From JBFLVU01 sp037444825 (GTDB lineage: Bacteria; Acidobacteriota; UBA4820; DSQY01), in contig JBBILR010000012.1 in assembly GCA_037444825.1 (NCBI GenBank), positions 1 through 64,000 on the forward strand: a stretch of DNA of 64,000 bases. Direction: 5' to 3'. The position numbers and the translations under genes are program-made. Of this stretch, positions 48,505-58,257 are shown in pieces. How positions within the stretch are numbered: position 1 is the stretch's first letter; every line of letters begins with the position of its first letter. The notes under the pieces are model-generated. The model made no database searches and was not told the origin of the DNA. It worked only from the letters and a program-made list of their open reading frames with translations.

Positions 48505-50115
48505 ATGGCGATGGCCCCCCAGGAACGGCCGGCCCTTCAGGAGGAAGTGGAGCGCCTCAAGGAGACCAACGAGGCCCTCTGGGCCATCTTCGGCCTGGGC
48601 CACGCCCTGGCGCAGGCCGACACTCCCGAGGCCATGGTGGCGGCCGTCCACGGCGTCGCCCGGCGCGTCCTTCCCGTGACCCTCACGGGCCTCGCCCTCA
48701 AGGGGCCGCAGGAGGTCCGCCTCTTTCTCTGCCGCGAGGGGGGTACGGCGGAGAGCCGGGCCGTCCCCCTGGAGCGGTGGAGCGCCTTGTTGGGCGCGGA
48801 AGAGTCCGCCTTTCGCTCCGAGGACGGCCTGTCCACGGGCCTCGCCGAAATCGTGGGACAGAAGCCGTTGCCGGGAATGGTCCGAAGCCTGGGGGACCCG
48901 CCCGCCGCCTGGCTGCTGGCCCTGGGCCCCCACCCCTTCGAACCTCGGGAGGCGGGGCTCTTCGCCCGCATCGGGGACTTCCTCTTCAACGCCCTCGCCC
49001 GCTGGGAGCGGCTGGAGGGCGCCCTTCGCAAGTCCCGCCAGGTGGCCGACCTCTTCGTCCTGCTGGCCCAGGAGAAGGAGCGGCTGGACAACGTGGTCCG
49101 CAGCGTGCCGGTGGGCCTGCTCCTGTTGGACCGGGGCGGCACCATCCACCTTTCCAACGACGCCGCGGCCAAGGCGCTGGGCCTCTCCCCTGTGGAAGTC
49201 CGGGAGAACAAGGTCTTCGCCGGCCGCCCGGCGGGCCGGGTTCTGCTGGGCCTGTTGGACAAAGCCAAGGCGGAGGGGAAGACCGTTTCCACCCCCTACG
49301 AGATGGAGGGGCGCTGGTTCCAGGTCCAGGTGGTGCCCTGGCCGGGGATGACCCTTTTTCTGGTGGTCACCCAGGACATCCAGGAGTGGTACGGCCTCAA
49401 CCGCCTGAAGGAGGACCTCATCTCCATCATCTCCCACGAGGTGAAGAACCCCCTCTCGGCCATCGTGAACGCCGCCGACCTCCTCGCCGGGGGGCGCCCC
49501 GGCCCCCTGAACGAGCCCCAGGCGCGCCTGGCGACCCTCATCCTCGAAAACGCGCGGAACATCCGGGGAATCCTCGACGACGTGGTGCGCCTGAGCCGCC
49601 TGCACCACCTGAAGGGCGAGGCGGAGCGGGTTTCGGTGAAGGCCCTCATCGAGCGGATCCGGGACGGGCACCGGGACACCCTCCAGGGAAAGCTCCTCAC
49701 CTGGCGGGAGGAGCTGGAGGAGACCCACCTCCTCTGCGACGCCGGGATGCTGGAAAACCTGCTGGCGAACCTCATCGGCAACGCCGTGAAGTACGCCCCC
49801 ATCGGCGGGACCGTCGGGGTCCGGCTCCGCCGGGACGGGGAGCGGGTGGCCCTCCGAGTCCTGGACGACGGCCCCGGAATCCCCCCCGCCGAGCGGGACC
49901 GGCTCTTCACCCCGTTCTTCCGGGCCAGCAACGTCCGGAACCTCGTGGCGGGGACGGGGCTGGGGCTGGTCATCGCCCGCAACGTCGCGGAGAGGCTGGG
50001 GGGAAGGTTGGACTGCGCTTCCCCCCTGACGGAGGAAGACCGACTCTTCTTGGGCCCGGCCTCTTCCGCCCGCCCCGGAACCGCCTTCGAGGCGGTCTTT
50101 CCCTTCACCCCATAG
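48505..50115 (+). CDS. Sensor histidine kinase
   Basis: A 536-residue soluble kinase: an N-terminal coiled segment, a GAF-like region (about 20-190), a PAS domain (about 195-295, VPVGLLLLDRGGTIHLSNDAAA), then the kinase with H-box DLISIISHEVKNPLSAIV, N-box LIGNAVKYAP, G1 DDGPGIP and G2 GTGLGLVIARNVAERLGG. All catalytic elements are intact. ATG 48505 follows GGAGGAG; a second ATG at 48511 is possible. It is followed after nine bases by its response regulator. Confidence 0.92.
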   Translation: MAMAPQERPALQEEVERLKETNEALWAIFGLGHALAQADTPEAMVAAVHGVARRVLPVTLTGLALKGPQEVRLFLCREGGTAESRAVPLERWSALLGAEESAFRSEDGLSTGLAEIVGQKPLPGMVRSLGDPPAAWLLALGPHPFEPREAGLFARIGDFLFNALARWERLEGALRKSRQVADLFVLLAQEKERLDNVVRSVPVGLLLLDRGGTIHLSNDAAAKALGLSPVEVRENKVFAGRPAGRVLLGLLDKAKAEGKTVSTPYEMEGRWFQVQVVPWPGMTLFLVVTQDIQEWYGLNRLKEDLISIISHEVKNPLSAIVNAADLLAGGRPGPLNEPQARLATLILENARNIRGILDDVVRLSRLHHLKGEAERVSVKALIERIRDGHRDTLQGKLLTWREELEETHLLCDAGMLENLLANLIGNAVKYAPIGGTVGVRLRRDGERVALRVLDDGPGIPPAERDRLFTPFFRASNVRNLVAGTGLGLVIARNVAERLGGRLDCASPLTEEDRLFLGPASSARPGTAFEAVFPFTP

Positions 50116-50124
50116 GAGAGCGCC

Positions 50125-50880
50125 ATGCGTCAGAAGCTGGTCATCGCCGACGACAACCGCGCCATCACCGAGGTGCTGAAGCTGAACTTCGACCTCCTGG
50201 GCTATGAGGTCTACGTGGCGGCGGACGGGGAGGAGGCCGAGGCCCTGTTCCGGAAGGTCAAGCCGGCGCTCATGATCCTCGACGTGATGATGCCCAAGAA
50301 GAACGGCTACCAGGTCTGCCGGGACCTGAAACGGGACCCCGAGCTCATGCGGATTCCCGTCATCCTCCTCACCGCCAAGAGCCTCAAGGAGGACGTGTAC
50401 TGGGGTTACGACTGCGGGGCGGACGCCTACGTCACCAAGCCCTACGACCCCCACCAGCTGGAACTCCTGGTGGACCAACTCATCCGGGAGGCGGCCTCCG
50501 GGAGCCGAAGCGTCGCCTGGACGGGGCTTCCCGACGCCTCCAAGGTGGAGGCCGAGTACCGGGCCCGGCTGGAGGCCGGCGCCCCGGCCCTTCTTCTGGA
50601 GGCGCGGCTCCTTCTAGATGGGCGGGAGCTGGGGGGGAGCCCCGAACCCGCCCACCGGGACCTCCTCCACCAGGCGGGGTGGATGCTCCACGAGGCGGCC
50701 CAGGAGGCGGCCCAGGCGGCCGCCGTGGGCCAGACGGCGGAGGACCGCTTCTGGGTGGTGCTGAGCCCGGGGGAAGCCGAGGTTTTTCGTGAGCGGGCCG
50801 AAGAGCGGCTCCAAGCCCTGGGGCCCGCCCCGGGGGAGCTGGCCCTCGCGTGGGAGGCCCTCTCCCCGCCGGGGCGCTGA
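50125..50880 (+). CDS. Response regulator with novel C-terminal domain
   Basis: A 251-residue protein. Residues 1-120 are a receiver with VIADDN, phospho-acceptor Asp in LMILDVMMPKKNGYQV, Thr in LLTAKS and Lys in VTKPYDPHQ. Residues 125-251 form a helical, Ala/Glu-rich domain (LEAGAPALLLEARLLLDGREL, LLHQAGWMLHEAAQEAAQAAAV) that matches no output domain I know. ATG 50125 has AGGAG six bases upstream. It is the probable partner of the kinase just upstream and is convergent with the large PAS sensor. Confidence 0.88.
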   Translation: MRQKLVIADDNRAITEVLKLNFDLLGYEVYVAADGEEAEALFRKVKPALMILDVMMPKKNGYQVCRDLKRDPELMRIPVILLTAKSLKEDVYWGYDCGADAYVTKPYDPHQLELLVDQLIREAASGSRSVAWTGLPDASKVEAEYRARLEAGAPALLLEARLLLDGRELGGSPEPAHRDLLHQAGWMLHEAAQEAAQAAAVGQTAEDRFWVVLSPGEAEVFRERAEERLQALGPAPGELALAWEALSPPGR

Positions 50881-50894
50881 GGGCCTTTTTCCGG

Positions 50895-53800
50895 TTACGA
50901 CTTTCGCAGGATCAGCAGCGCCCCCACCGGCGCCCCTTGCCGGTCCTTGAGGGAGAGGACCAGGCCCCGGAGGGACCCGCCGGGGCCGAGAAGGACCTCC
51001 CCCCTCTCCCGTCTCCCCTCCAGGACTTCCCGGAAGCCGGCGGCGGAATCGGGGCTCTGGTCCCCGAGCAGACTTTCGAGCGAAGCCCCTTCCTTCGCCT
51101 CGGGAAGGAGGGCCAGAGCCGGCGGGCTGGCCAGCCGGACGTACCCCGCCCCGTCCAGCACCACCAGGGCCTCCGGGCTTCCTTCCAGGATCCGGTGGAG
51201 GGCGGCGGCGTGGCGCTCCGCCTCCTCCCGGAGGCGCTTGGGCTCCGTGACCTCCCGGCTGATCCCCCGGTAACCGGCCCAGCGGCCCTGGCCGTCGAAG
51301 ACGGGGACACCGCGGACCTCGATCCAGCGGGGGTTCCCCTCCCGGTCCATGACCCGGAGCTCCACCGGGCCGAAGGGCGCGGGATCCCTCCGGAGGCCTT
51401 CCAGAAAGAACTCCACCTTCGCCCGCGCCTCGGGAAAGACGCGGTGGAAGATGCTCTTGCCGAGGAACTCCTCCGGCGGGAGCCCCCCGATTTTCTCGAT
51501 CACCCGGTTCATGTAGGTGTACCGGAACTCCGTGTCCACCTCCCAGATGAGGTCGGTCAGGTTGTCGGTGAGGTCCGTCAGGCGGTGCTCGCTCCGCGCC
51601 AGGGCCTCCCGGCTGGCCTCCAGCTCCTCCAGGGCCGAGGCCAGCTCCCGGACGGTGGACTCCGCCTCCCGCCAGAGGGCGGCGTTGACCACCGCCATGG
51701 TGGCGTGGCGGGCGAAAATCTCCAGGACCTCCAGCGTGTCGGTGTCGAAGAACCCCTCCTCCCCGGCGTAGAAGACCGCCACCCCCCGGACCGCCTCTTC
51801 GTGGAGCAGGGGTACGGCGCAGACGACCGAGAAGCCCCGCTCCTTGGCCATCTCCCGCCAGGGCGCCATGGCCGGGTCCTCCACGCCCATGACCGCGGCG
51901 CGCCGGGTCTTGATGGCGGTCCCCACGGGCCCCCGCCCCCGGGGGGACTCGTCCCAGGTGACCTTCAGGGCGCCGGTGTACCCCTCGTCCCGCCCCGCCG
52001 AGGCCACCACCGAAACTTCCGTGGTGAGCGGCTCCACGAGCCCGATCCAGCACAGCGGCAGGCCGAAGGCCTCCACCGCCGCCCGGCACATGGCCCCGGC
52101 GGCCGCCCGAAGGTCCACCTTCCCGGCCATGGCCTCCGAGGAGGCGAGGAGGGCGGAGAGCTGGCTGGCCTTCTTCCGAAGGGCCTCCTCCACCCGTTTC
52201 CTCTCGGTGATGTCGAAGGCGGTGGCGATGCCCGCGGGCCTCCCCTCGTGCTGGATGAGGGTGGCGGTGAAGTCCACCCAGCGGGTCTCGCCCTGCTTCG
52301 TGAGCAACATCATCTCGTAGTGGCGGGGTACCGGCGCCCCCTGCTGCCGGGTGAGGCCCCGCTCCTTGACCATCTCCCGGTGCTTGGGATGGACCACTTC
52401 CCAGAAAGGCATCCGGAGGAGCTCCTCCCGGGAGTAGCCGGTGATGACCTCCGTGGCCCGGTTCACGTACTTGAAGGAAGCCCCCTGGTAGATGAGAATC
52501 CCCGCCTCCGCGGTCTCCGCCAGGCTCCGGAAGAGGGCCTCGCTCTCCCGGACGGCCATTTCCGCGAGCCGCCGCTCCGTGATGTCCCGGGCGTTCACCA
52601 CCACCCCCTGGACGGCCCGGTCTCCCAGGAGGTTGGTGAGGACCACGGAGAGGATCCGGAGGCTTCCGTTCCGGTGGCGGAAGCGGACCTCCACCGCGGG
52701 AAGGGGCCGCGCCGGGGACTCCATGGCGCGGGCCAGGGCCTCCCTCCAGGCGGGCAGGTCCTCCGGCGCCACCCATTCCTCCAGGCTCCGCCCCAGGGCC
52801 GACTCCGCGGTGTGCCCCAGCCAGGCGGCCAGGGAGGGGCTGGCGTAGAGGACCCTCCCCTCCTCGCCGAGGACCAGGACCACGTCGTGGCTGTTCTCGA
52901 TGAGGCCCCGGAAGCGGCGCTCGCTCTCCTGGAGCCGCTCCTCCGCCTCCTTCCGGTCGGTGATGTCCCTTCCCACCCCCACGATGGCGACGACCTTCCC
53001 GTCCTCGGAGAGTACCGCCTTGTCCGACCAGGCGAGCCACCGCCAGCCGTGGACCGTCCGGGCCCTCTGCTCCACGTAGCACGTCCAGGGCGGCCGGTGG
53101 AGGTCCTTCATCGCTTCCAGGGTCGGCCTGAGGTCCTCCTCGTGGACGAGGGGCATGAAGGTCCTGCCCAGGAGCTCCCCCTCCGTTTTCCCGAAGAGCC
53201 GGCAGTAGGAGGGGCTCACGAAGAGGAAGCGCCCCTCCGTGTCCACCTTCACCACGAGGTCCGTCTGGTTCTCCACCAGCAGGCGGTAGGCCTCCCGGCT
53301 TTCTTCCAGTTGCCGCTCGGCCTCCCGCTGGGCCGTCACGTCCTCGGCGAAGAGGATGCGCCGCCGCCCCTCGGGACCTTCGGCCTCGGCCAGCCAGACC
53401 CGCAGGAGGAACTCCCTCCCGTCGGCCTTGAGGCACCGCCACTCCCCCCCCGACTCCGGAAGGAGCGCCCGCCGCTCCCGGAGGAGGCAAGCCTCCGCCT
53501 CCCTGCGGCTCGAGGGGGAAACCCGTTCCAGGAGCGAGCGGCCCAACACGTCGTCCGCCGACGCAACCCCGAAGAGGCGGAGGAAGGCCCCGTTGGCGAA
53601 GAGGATCCGACCGTGTCCCAGCAGGGCGACGCCGAAGGGGGCCCCTTCGATGAGGTCCCGGTACCTTCTCTCCGATTCCCTCAGGGTCTCGAACCGGGTC
53701 TTCCGCTGGAAGTACCGCAGGGTGAAATAACCCCAGACGGCCAGCAGGGCGGCCAGGGAGAGGAGGAAGGCCGCCAGCGGGCGCCAGTCCCGGGGCGCTT

Positions 53801-54602
53801 CCACCGGAAGCCACTTCTCCTGGAGGCGCGATAGAACCCCCCCCGATTCCAGTCTCTTGAGGGTGGCGTCGAAGGCGTCCCGAAGCCGGACGAGGTCCCG
53901 CCGGAAGGGGAAGGCCAGGCGGTCCCTCGTGAGGAAGAGAACCCCCGCGGCGCTCCGGCCCACGGTAACCTTGCCCTGGTAGCGCCGGCTCACCAGAAAG
54001 AGGGTGTTCAGGTAGTCGTTGAGGACCGCGTCCACCGCCCCGCGGTTCAGGGCTTCGAAGCTCTCCGCCGTGTCGTCGAAGAGGACCACCCCCCGGATGG
54101 GGACCCGTTCCGACAGCCGCCGGGCCTCCGCCTCCCCCGTGGCGCCCCGCTTGACGCCGAGGAGAAGCCCCGCGAGGTCCCTCCGGGACCGGACGGGGTG
54201 TGCGGGGCCGTGGGCCACCACCAGCCCCGTGCGGAGGTACGGCCGGGTGAAGAGGAAATCCCGCTCCCGCTCCGGAGTGACGTAGAGGGCCCCGACGGCC
54301 ATGTCCGCCTGGCCGTCTCTCAAGCGGGTCCAGACGTCGGGGAAGGAGGTCCACTCCACCTCGAAGGTCCAGCCCCGCTCGGTGCACACCAGGCGGAGGA
54401 GGTCCACGTCCAGCCCCCGGGCCTCGGCCCCCTCCGGATAGGCGAAGGGCTCGTAGGGCGCGGCCGCCACCTTGAGGTGGACGCTTCCCGCCTCCGGCCC
54501 TCCCTCCGCTCCGGGGGCGGCGAGGGGGATCCAGAGCGCCAAAGCGGCGAGGAGCGCCGCCACCTGGCGGATCCTGTCCTCCCGACGGCCCTTGGACACC
54601 AC
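50895..54602 (-). CDS. Giant sensor: binding-protein domain, PAS and GAF domains, no output domain
   Basis: About 1235 residues. A signal/anchor helix is followed by a periplasmic SBP family 3 domain (about 40-270, KVAAAPYEPFAYPEGAEARGLDVDLLRLV), a transmembrane helix (about 280-300), then at least four PAS domains (endings VTAQREAERQLEES, ITDRKEAEERLQES, ITERRLAEMAVRES, ITERKRVEEALRKK), a GAF domain (about 825-985), a coiled linker and two more PAS-like domains. The chain ends after the last PAS strand (LILRKS) with no kinase, GGDEF or other effector. Several tandem GTG codons follow GGGGAGG; 54602 or 54599 is best spaced. It may bind an amino acid and signal by contact with a separate kinase. 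Confidence 0.88.
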   Translation of the reverse strand: MVSKGRREDRIRQVAALLAALALWIPLAAPGAEGGPEAGSVHLKVAAAPYEPFAYPEGAEARGLDVDLLRLVCTERGWTFEVEWTSFPDVWTRLRDGQADMAVGALYVTPERERDFLFTRPYLRTGLVVAHGPAHPVRSRRDLAGLLLGVKRGATGEAEARRLSERVPIRGVVLFDDTAESFEALNRGAVDAVLNDYLNTLFLVSRRYQGKVTVGRSAAGVLFLTRDRLAFPFRRDLVRLRDAFDATLKRLESGGVLSRLQEKWLPVEAPRDWRPLAAFLLSLAALLAVWGYFTLRYFQRKTRFETLRESERRYRDLIEGAPFGVALLGHGRILFANGAFLRLFGVASADDVLGRSLLERVSPSSRREAEACLLRERRALLPESGGEWRCLKADGREFLLRVWLAEAEGPEGRRRILFAEDVTAQREAERQLEESREAYRLLVENQTDLVVKVDTEGRFLFVSPSYCRLFGKTEGELLGRTFMPLVHEEDLRPTLEAMKDLHRPPWTCYVEQRARTVHGWRWLAWSDKAVLSEDGKVVAIVGVGRDITDRKEAEERLQESERRFRGLIENSHDVVLVLGEEGRVLYASPSLAAWLGHTAESALGRSLEEWVAPEDLPAWREALARAMESPARPLPAVEVRFRHRNGSLRILSVVLTNLLGDRAVQGVVVNARDITERRLAEMAVRESEALFRSLAETAEAGILIYQGASFKYVNRATEVITGYSREELLRMPFWEVVHPKHREMVKERGLTRQQGAPVPRHYEMMLLTKQGETRWVDFTATLIQHEGRPAGIATAFDITERKRVEEALRKKASQLSALLASSEAMAGKVDLRAAAGAMCRAAVEAFGLPLCWIGLVEPLTTEVSVVASAGRDEGYTGALKVTWDESPRGRGPVGTAIKTRRAAVMGVEDPAMAPWREMAKERGFSVVCAVPLLHEEAVRGVAVFYAGEEGFFDTDTLEVLEIFARHATMAVVNAALWREAESTVRELASALEELEASREALARSEHRLTDLTDNLTDLIWEVDTEFRYTYMNRVIEKIGGLPPEEFLGKSIFHRVFPEARAKVEFFLEGLRRDPAPFGPVELRVMDREGNPRWIEVRGVPVFDGQGRWAGYRGISREVTEPKRLREEAERHAAALHRILEGSPEALVVLDGAGYVRLASPPALALLPEAKEGASLESLLGDQSPDSAAGFREVLEGRRERGEVLLGPGGSLRGLVLSLKDRQGAPVGALLILRKS

Positions 54603-54656
54603 CACCACCTCCCCGGGGGAGCCTGCCGACCCGTTCGACCGGGGGACGTGCCACCC

Positions 54657-56912
54657 CTAAACCGGGCGGCTCACTCGGTTCTTCCCCTTCCGCTTCGCCT
54701 CGTAGAGGGCCCCATCCGCCCGCGCCAACACGGCCCGGTGGTCCTTCCCGTCCTCCGGGAAGGCCGCCACCCCCACGCTGAGGGTGACCCGCCCCGGCCC
54801 CGCTCCGCCGGGGATGGGAACCTCGAGGGACGCCACCGCCGCCCGGATCCGCTCGGCGATGGTTTCCGCCGTCTCCGCGTCGCACCGGGGAAGAAAGACG
54901 GCGAACTCCTCCCCGCCGTACCGGGCGGGGATATCCTCCCGGCGGATGGAGTTCCGAACCACTTCGGCCACCGCCTTGAGCATGTCGTCTCCCGCCAGGT
55001 GGCCGTAAGTGTCGTTGACCCCCTTGAAGCCGTCCAGGTCCATCATCAGGACGGCGTAGGGCAGGCCCGCCTGGGCGTGCTCCCGCCCCCCCCTCGCCAG
55101 AGCCCCTTGGAAATAGCCGTGGTTGAAGAGACCCGTCAGGGCGTCCATCACCGCCTGGCGCTTGGTGAGGGCGTGAACCTGCGCCCCCTCCAGGGCGTTC
55201 ACCGTCTGGTTGGCCAGGACCTCCAGGGCCCGGAGGGTCTCCAGGGAAGGCACCTTGCCGTCCACCGGTTCGTCCACGGAGATGATGCCCAGCAGGCGGC
55301 CGTCCTTGTCCTCCAGCGGGACGATGAGGGAGTCCATGGGGTGCCAGTCGTCGGGCTCCTGGGGAAGCCGGGGGTTGAGGGGGAGGATGTCGAAGGGGGT
55401 GAAGAGCGCCTCGGCGTGGCCGATGAAGTAGCAGGCCCCCACCCGGTACTTGGGGTGAAGTAGCCCGCGGACCTGCTCCGCCGGGGGGCGGACCTGGCGG
55501 ATCTGCTCCCACCGCTCGTCCAGGCCCGCCTGGGCCACCCGCTCGAAGGCCTGGTCCTCCTCGCGGTAGAGGCTCACCAGGACCGTCTTGAAACCCATTC
55601 CCTCGCGAATGCCCTCCGCCACCTTCTCCAGCATCCCCTGGACGTCCAGGTGGACCTTCAGCAGGTTGGAGATTTTCAGGATCTGGGAAAGGTAGCCCGT
55701 CTGCTTGAGGAGCTTCCGGTTGGTGTCCAGGAGCTGGCGCTTGAGGATGTCGTCCTGGACCTGGGCGGCGATCTGGTTGAGGGCCAGCTCCAGGAACTTG
55801 GCCTCCTCGAGGGTGAAGGGCTCCTTTCCCGGCTCCCGTTCCAGCAGGAGGAGGCCGAAGGCCAGTTCGGTGGTGACCATGGGGACGGCGAGCTGAGAGC
55901 CGGCCCGGGGGAGGAGGAGGGGGACCGCCTCGCCGTTCTTCAGAAGGCGGAAGGTCTTCAGCTCGGGCTGCTCCAGGAGGTCCAACAGGGCCTCTTTCAG
56001 CCCGTGAGGGTCCTGGGGGAGCGGCTCCAGCGACACGAGAAGGGGCTCCCGGGCGGCGGAGGAGCCGGCGTGGGGAGGGAGGACCAGGAGGACTCCGGCG
56101 TCCCAGAAGACCGTGTCCCGGAGGCCCTCGAGGAGGGTGGTGAGAAACGGCTCCTTCTCCAGCGAACCCGCCGCGGTCACCGCCAGCTGCTGGAGGAGTT
56201 CCTGCCGGCCCGTGGCCTGAACCAGCGTCAGGGTCCTCTGCTGCTGCTCCCCGTATAGCCGCATGGCCCAGAAAAGGACCAACAGCGTCAGGCTTCCCAG
56301 GAGCACGGAAACGTACCGTTCCTCCTGGACCGCCCCCACCACCAAAGCCACCAGCGGCGAGGAGAGGGCCACCCAGCCCAGGTTGCTGACAAAAGCCCTC
56401 CGTAGGGTGGAAAGCATGGGCGGCTTGAGGACCCTCGGTTTTCCGAGGACGAAGGCGGTCCAGTTCACGGCGGTGCACAGGCCCATGGCGGCGAGGAGGA
56501 GGAAGAAGTCCCCCAGGGACGCCTCGGGGCCGTTCCGGCTGGCGGAGAGGTAGAAGGCCCCGCCCAGCGACACCGAGAGGGCCGTCAGCACGGCTCCCCA
56601 CCCATTGACCACCGTCAGGCCGGAGAGGCCTTTCCGGTAGAGGCGGCTGGCCAGGAGGCCCGCCCCTCCCAGGACCCCTGCCGCAACGGGGTTCTGGAGG
56701 GCCGCCACCGCGGGGAAGGCCACCACGTGGTCCAGGTTCAGGTAGCCCAGTCCCGGCACGTGGACGTCGAATTCGTACGAAAGAAAGAAGAGGAGCAGCA
56801 CCGCCGGGGCCGCCCAAAGCGCCGGGACGGACCAGGGCCAGCGGCCTCCCATCCAGACCAGGAAGGCGACGGCGACGACCGAAAGAAGGAGGTTCCGGCC
56901 TCTCTCTTCCAT
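54657..56912 (-). CDS. Membrane-bound GGDEF diguanylate cyclase with GAF domains
   Basis: A 751-residue protein. Residues about 10-230 hold six to eight transmembrane helices of an unassigned membrane sensor. Two GAF-like domains follow (about 240-400 and 420-580), then a GGDEF domain (about 590-750) with LTGLFNHGYFQGAL, MMDLDGFKGVNDTYGH, the active-site ARYGGEEFAVFLP and SVGVAAFPEDG. An RxxD inhibitory site (RRED) lies five residues before GGEEF, so product feedback is likely. ATG 56912 has only a weak ribosome site. It precedes the large PAS sensor on the same strand (54-base gap), making that pair a plausible c-di-GMP signalling unit. Confidence 0.92.
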   Translation of the reverse strand: MEERGRNLLLSVVAVAFLVWMGGRWPWSVPALWAAPAVLLLFFLSYEFDVHVPGLGYLNLDHVVAFPAVAALQNPVAAGVLGGAGLLASRLYRKGLSGLTVVNGWGAVLTALSVSLGGAFYLSASRNGPEASLGDFFLLLAAMGLCTAVNWTAFVLGKPRVLKPPMLSTLRRAFVSNLGWVALSSPLVALVVGAVQEERYVSVLLGSLTLLVLFWAMRLYGEQQQRTLTLVQATGRQELLQQLAVTAAGSLEKEPFLTTLLEGLRDTVFWDAGVLLVLPPHAGSSAAREPLLVSLEPLPQDPHGLKEALLDLLEQPELKTFRLLKNGEAVPLLLPRAGSQLAVPMVTTELAFGLLLLEREPGKEPFTLEEAKFLELALNQIAAQVQDDILKRQLLDTNRKLLKQTGYLSQILKISNLLKVHLDVQGMLEKVAEGIREGMGFKTVLVSLYREEDQAFERVAQAGLDERWEQIRQVRPPAEQVRGLLHPKYRVGACYFIGHAEALFTPFDILPLNPRLPQEPDDWHPMDSLIVPLEDKDGRLLGIISVDEPVDGKVPSLETLRALEVLANQTVNALEGAQVHALTKRQAVMDALTGLFNHGYFQGALARGGREHAQAGLPYAVLMMDLDGFKGVNDTYGHLAGDDMLKAVAEVVRNSIRREDIPARYGGEEFAVFLPRCDAETAETIAERIRAAVASLEVPIPGGAGPGRVTLSVGVAAFPEDGKDHRAVLARADGALYEAKRKGKNRVSRPV

Positions 56913-57321
56913 GGCGAACCTGCCACCTGATTGTAGCACGGCGGCCCCCTCTCCCACTCCCCCGGACGCCCCGGGCCACGGAGGGCCGTTCCCCCCGCGG
57001 CGTCCCCGGGGGGGACGACCCGGCGGGCTGGAAGCCGGGACAACACTCCGGTCGAATTTCCTCCGGACTCCCAGGATTGGGCCTCGGGTGCGAAAGACCA
57101 GGCGGCCCGCAAACCTGCCCGATCCGACCCGGGGCCCAAGGTGAATCAAACTGTTGCATTCCGGCGCCTGAAAAAACAAGGGAGTCTTTCCCTGGCCTCC
57201 GGCGCCTTTTTGGGCTTTTTCACCCATGGCGGGCGACCCCTCGGGCGCTCCGGCGCAACGGGGGCGGAAGGGCCTATATTGGGAGCCTGGAGGGTGTTCT
57301 TTTTTTCGACAGGGGGAGAAG
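56913..57321. other. 409-bp divergent intergenic region
   Basis: No gene is convincing here. Toward the redox operon there is a TATATT -10-like box at 57275-57280 without a -35 box, and before it a hairpin-like element (57161-57217). Toward the GGDEF gene there is a TACAAT box near 56932-56937 with no good -35 box. I see nothing definite in the middle 200 bases. Confidence 0.5.
57161..57217 (+). promoter_or_regulatory. Hairpin/terminator-like element upstream of redox operon
   Basis: CCGGCGCCT occurs at 57161-57169 and 57199-57207; its palindromic GGCGCC cores can pair around an inner AGGGA/TCCCT stem (57179-57193). TTTTT-GGGC-TTTTT follows. It reads as an intrinsic terminator or attenuator pointing to the downstream genes, though no plus-strand gene precedes it. 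Confidence 0.35.
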
Positions 57322-58257
57322 ATGACCACGCTCGCTTTTGCGGTGCTCTACCTTTCGGCGGCCGTCTTTCTGATCGCCACCGCCGCCCGGGCCGTCCTGT
57401 ACGCCCGGCAGCCCATCCACCTTCGGTGGGAGCTCTACCCCGTTCCCCACGAAGACCCCGAGCGGGTCAAGCACGGGGGCTCCTACTTCGAGGAGGTGGA
57501 CTGGTGGAAGAAGCCGGCCCGCTTCAACCTTCTCGGGGAGCTGTCGTTCATGGTGCCCGAGATGCTCTTCCTCAAGGCGCTCCACGAGCACAACCGGAAG
57601 CTCTGGTACCGCTCCTTCCCCTTCCATTTCGGCCTCTATCTGATGATGGGGACGGTGGGGCTGGTTCTGCTGGCGGCGCTTCTGGCCCTTTTCGCCCCGT
57701 CGCTGATGGCCGGGCCTCTGGAGACGGGCCTGCACGCCGTCTACACGGTCACCGGCGCCGCGGGGGTGCTCCTGGCCATGGCGGGCGCCCTCCTGCTCCT
57801 CCACCGGCGCCTCACCGATCCGGCCTTGAAGGTCTACACCACGCCGGGGGACATCTTCAACCTCCTCTTCTTCCTCATCGCCTTCGGCGTGCTGGCCGCC
57901 GGCTATCTGCTCAAGGGCCCGGACTTCCCGGGCGTCCGGGGCATCGCCGAAGGCCTCCTACGGGGGAACCTGAGCCTCTCCGTCCCCCCGCTCTTCGCGA
58001 CGGGGCTCATCCTGTCGGGCCTCCTGGCCGCCTACATTCCCCTCACCCACATGTCCCACTTCGTGGGCAAGTACTTCACCTACCACAGCGTGAGATGGGA
58101 AGACCACCCCAACCGCCCCGGAGGCGACATCGAAAAGAAGCTGGCCGAGTACTTGACCTACCGGCCCACCTGGGCCGCCCCTCACGTGACGGCGGACGGA
58201 AAGCGGACCTGGGCCGACGTGGCCACCACCAACCCCTGGCAGGGAGAGAAGAAATGA
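57322..58257 (+). CDS. TmcC/DsrM-like membrane cytochrome b subunit
   Basis: A 311-residue membrane protein with about six hydrophobic helices, related to the NarI/DsrM/TmcC group of b-type cytochromes that exchange electrons with quinone. Candidate heme-ligand histidines lie in helix-border segments such as RSFPFHFGLYLMMG, GLHAVYTV and LTHMSHFVGKYFTYHSVRWED. An N-terminal helix and an extended soluble loop (VPHEDPERVKHGGSYFEEVDWWKK) precede the core. ATG 57322 has GGGGGAG upstream. It overlaps the Fe-S subunit gene by four bases, matching the membrane/Fe-S pairs of Tmc, Hme and Dsr complexes. Confidence 0.82.
   Translation: MTTLAFAVLYLSAAVFLIATAARAVLYARQPIHLRWELYPVPHEDPERVKHGGSYFEEVDWWKKPARFNLLGELSFMVPEMLFLKALHEHNRKLWYRSFPFHFGLYLMMGTVGLVLLAALLALFAPSLMAGPLETGLHAVYTVTGAAGVLLAMAGALLLLHRRLTDPALKVYTTPGDIFNLLFFLIAFGVLAAGYLLKGPDFPGVRGIAEGLLRGNLSLSVPPLFATGLILSGLLAAYIPLTHMSHFVGKYFTYHSVRWEDHPNRPGGDIEKKLAEYLTYRPTWAAPHVTADGKRTWADVATTNPWQGEKK

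Noticed and set aside
50614..57159. Open frame of more than 2000 codons opposite and across the PAS sensor and GGDEF genes
   Set aside because: Composition is Gly/Pro/Arg-rich, it runs through several real genes in another frame, and no domain can be seen.
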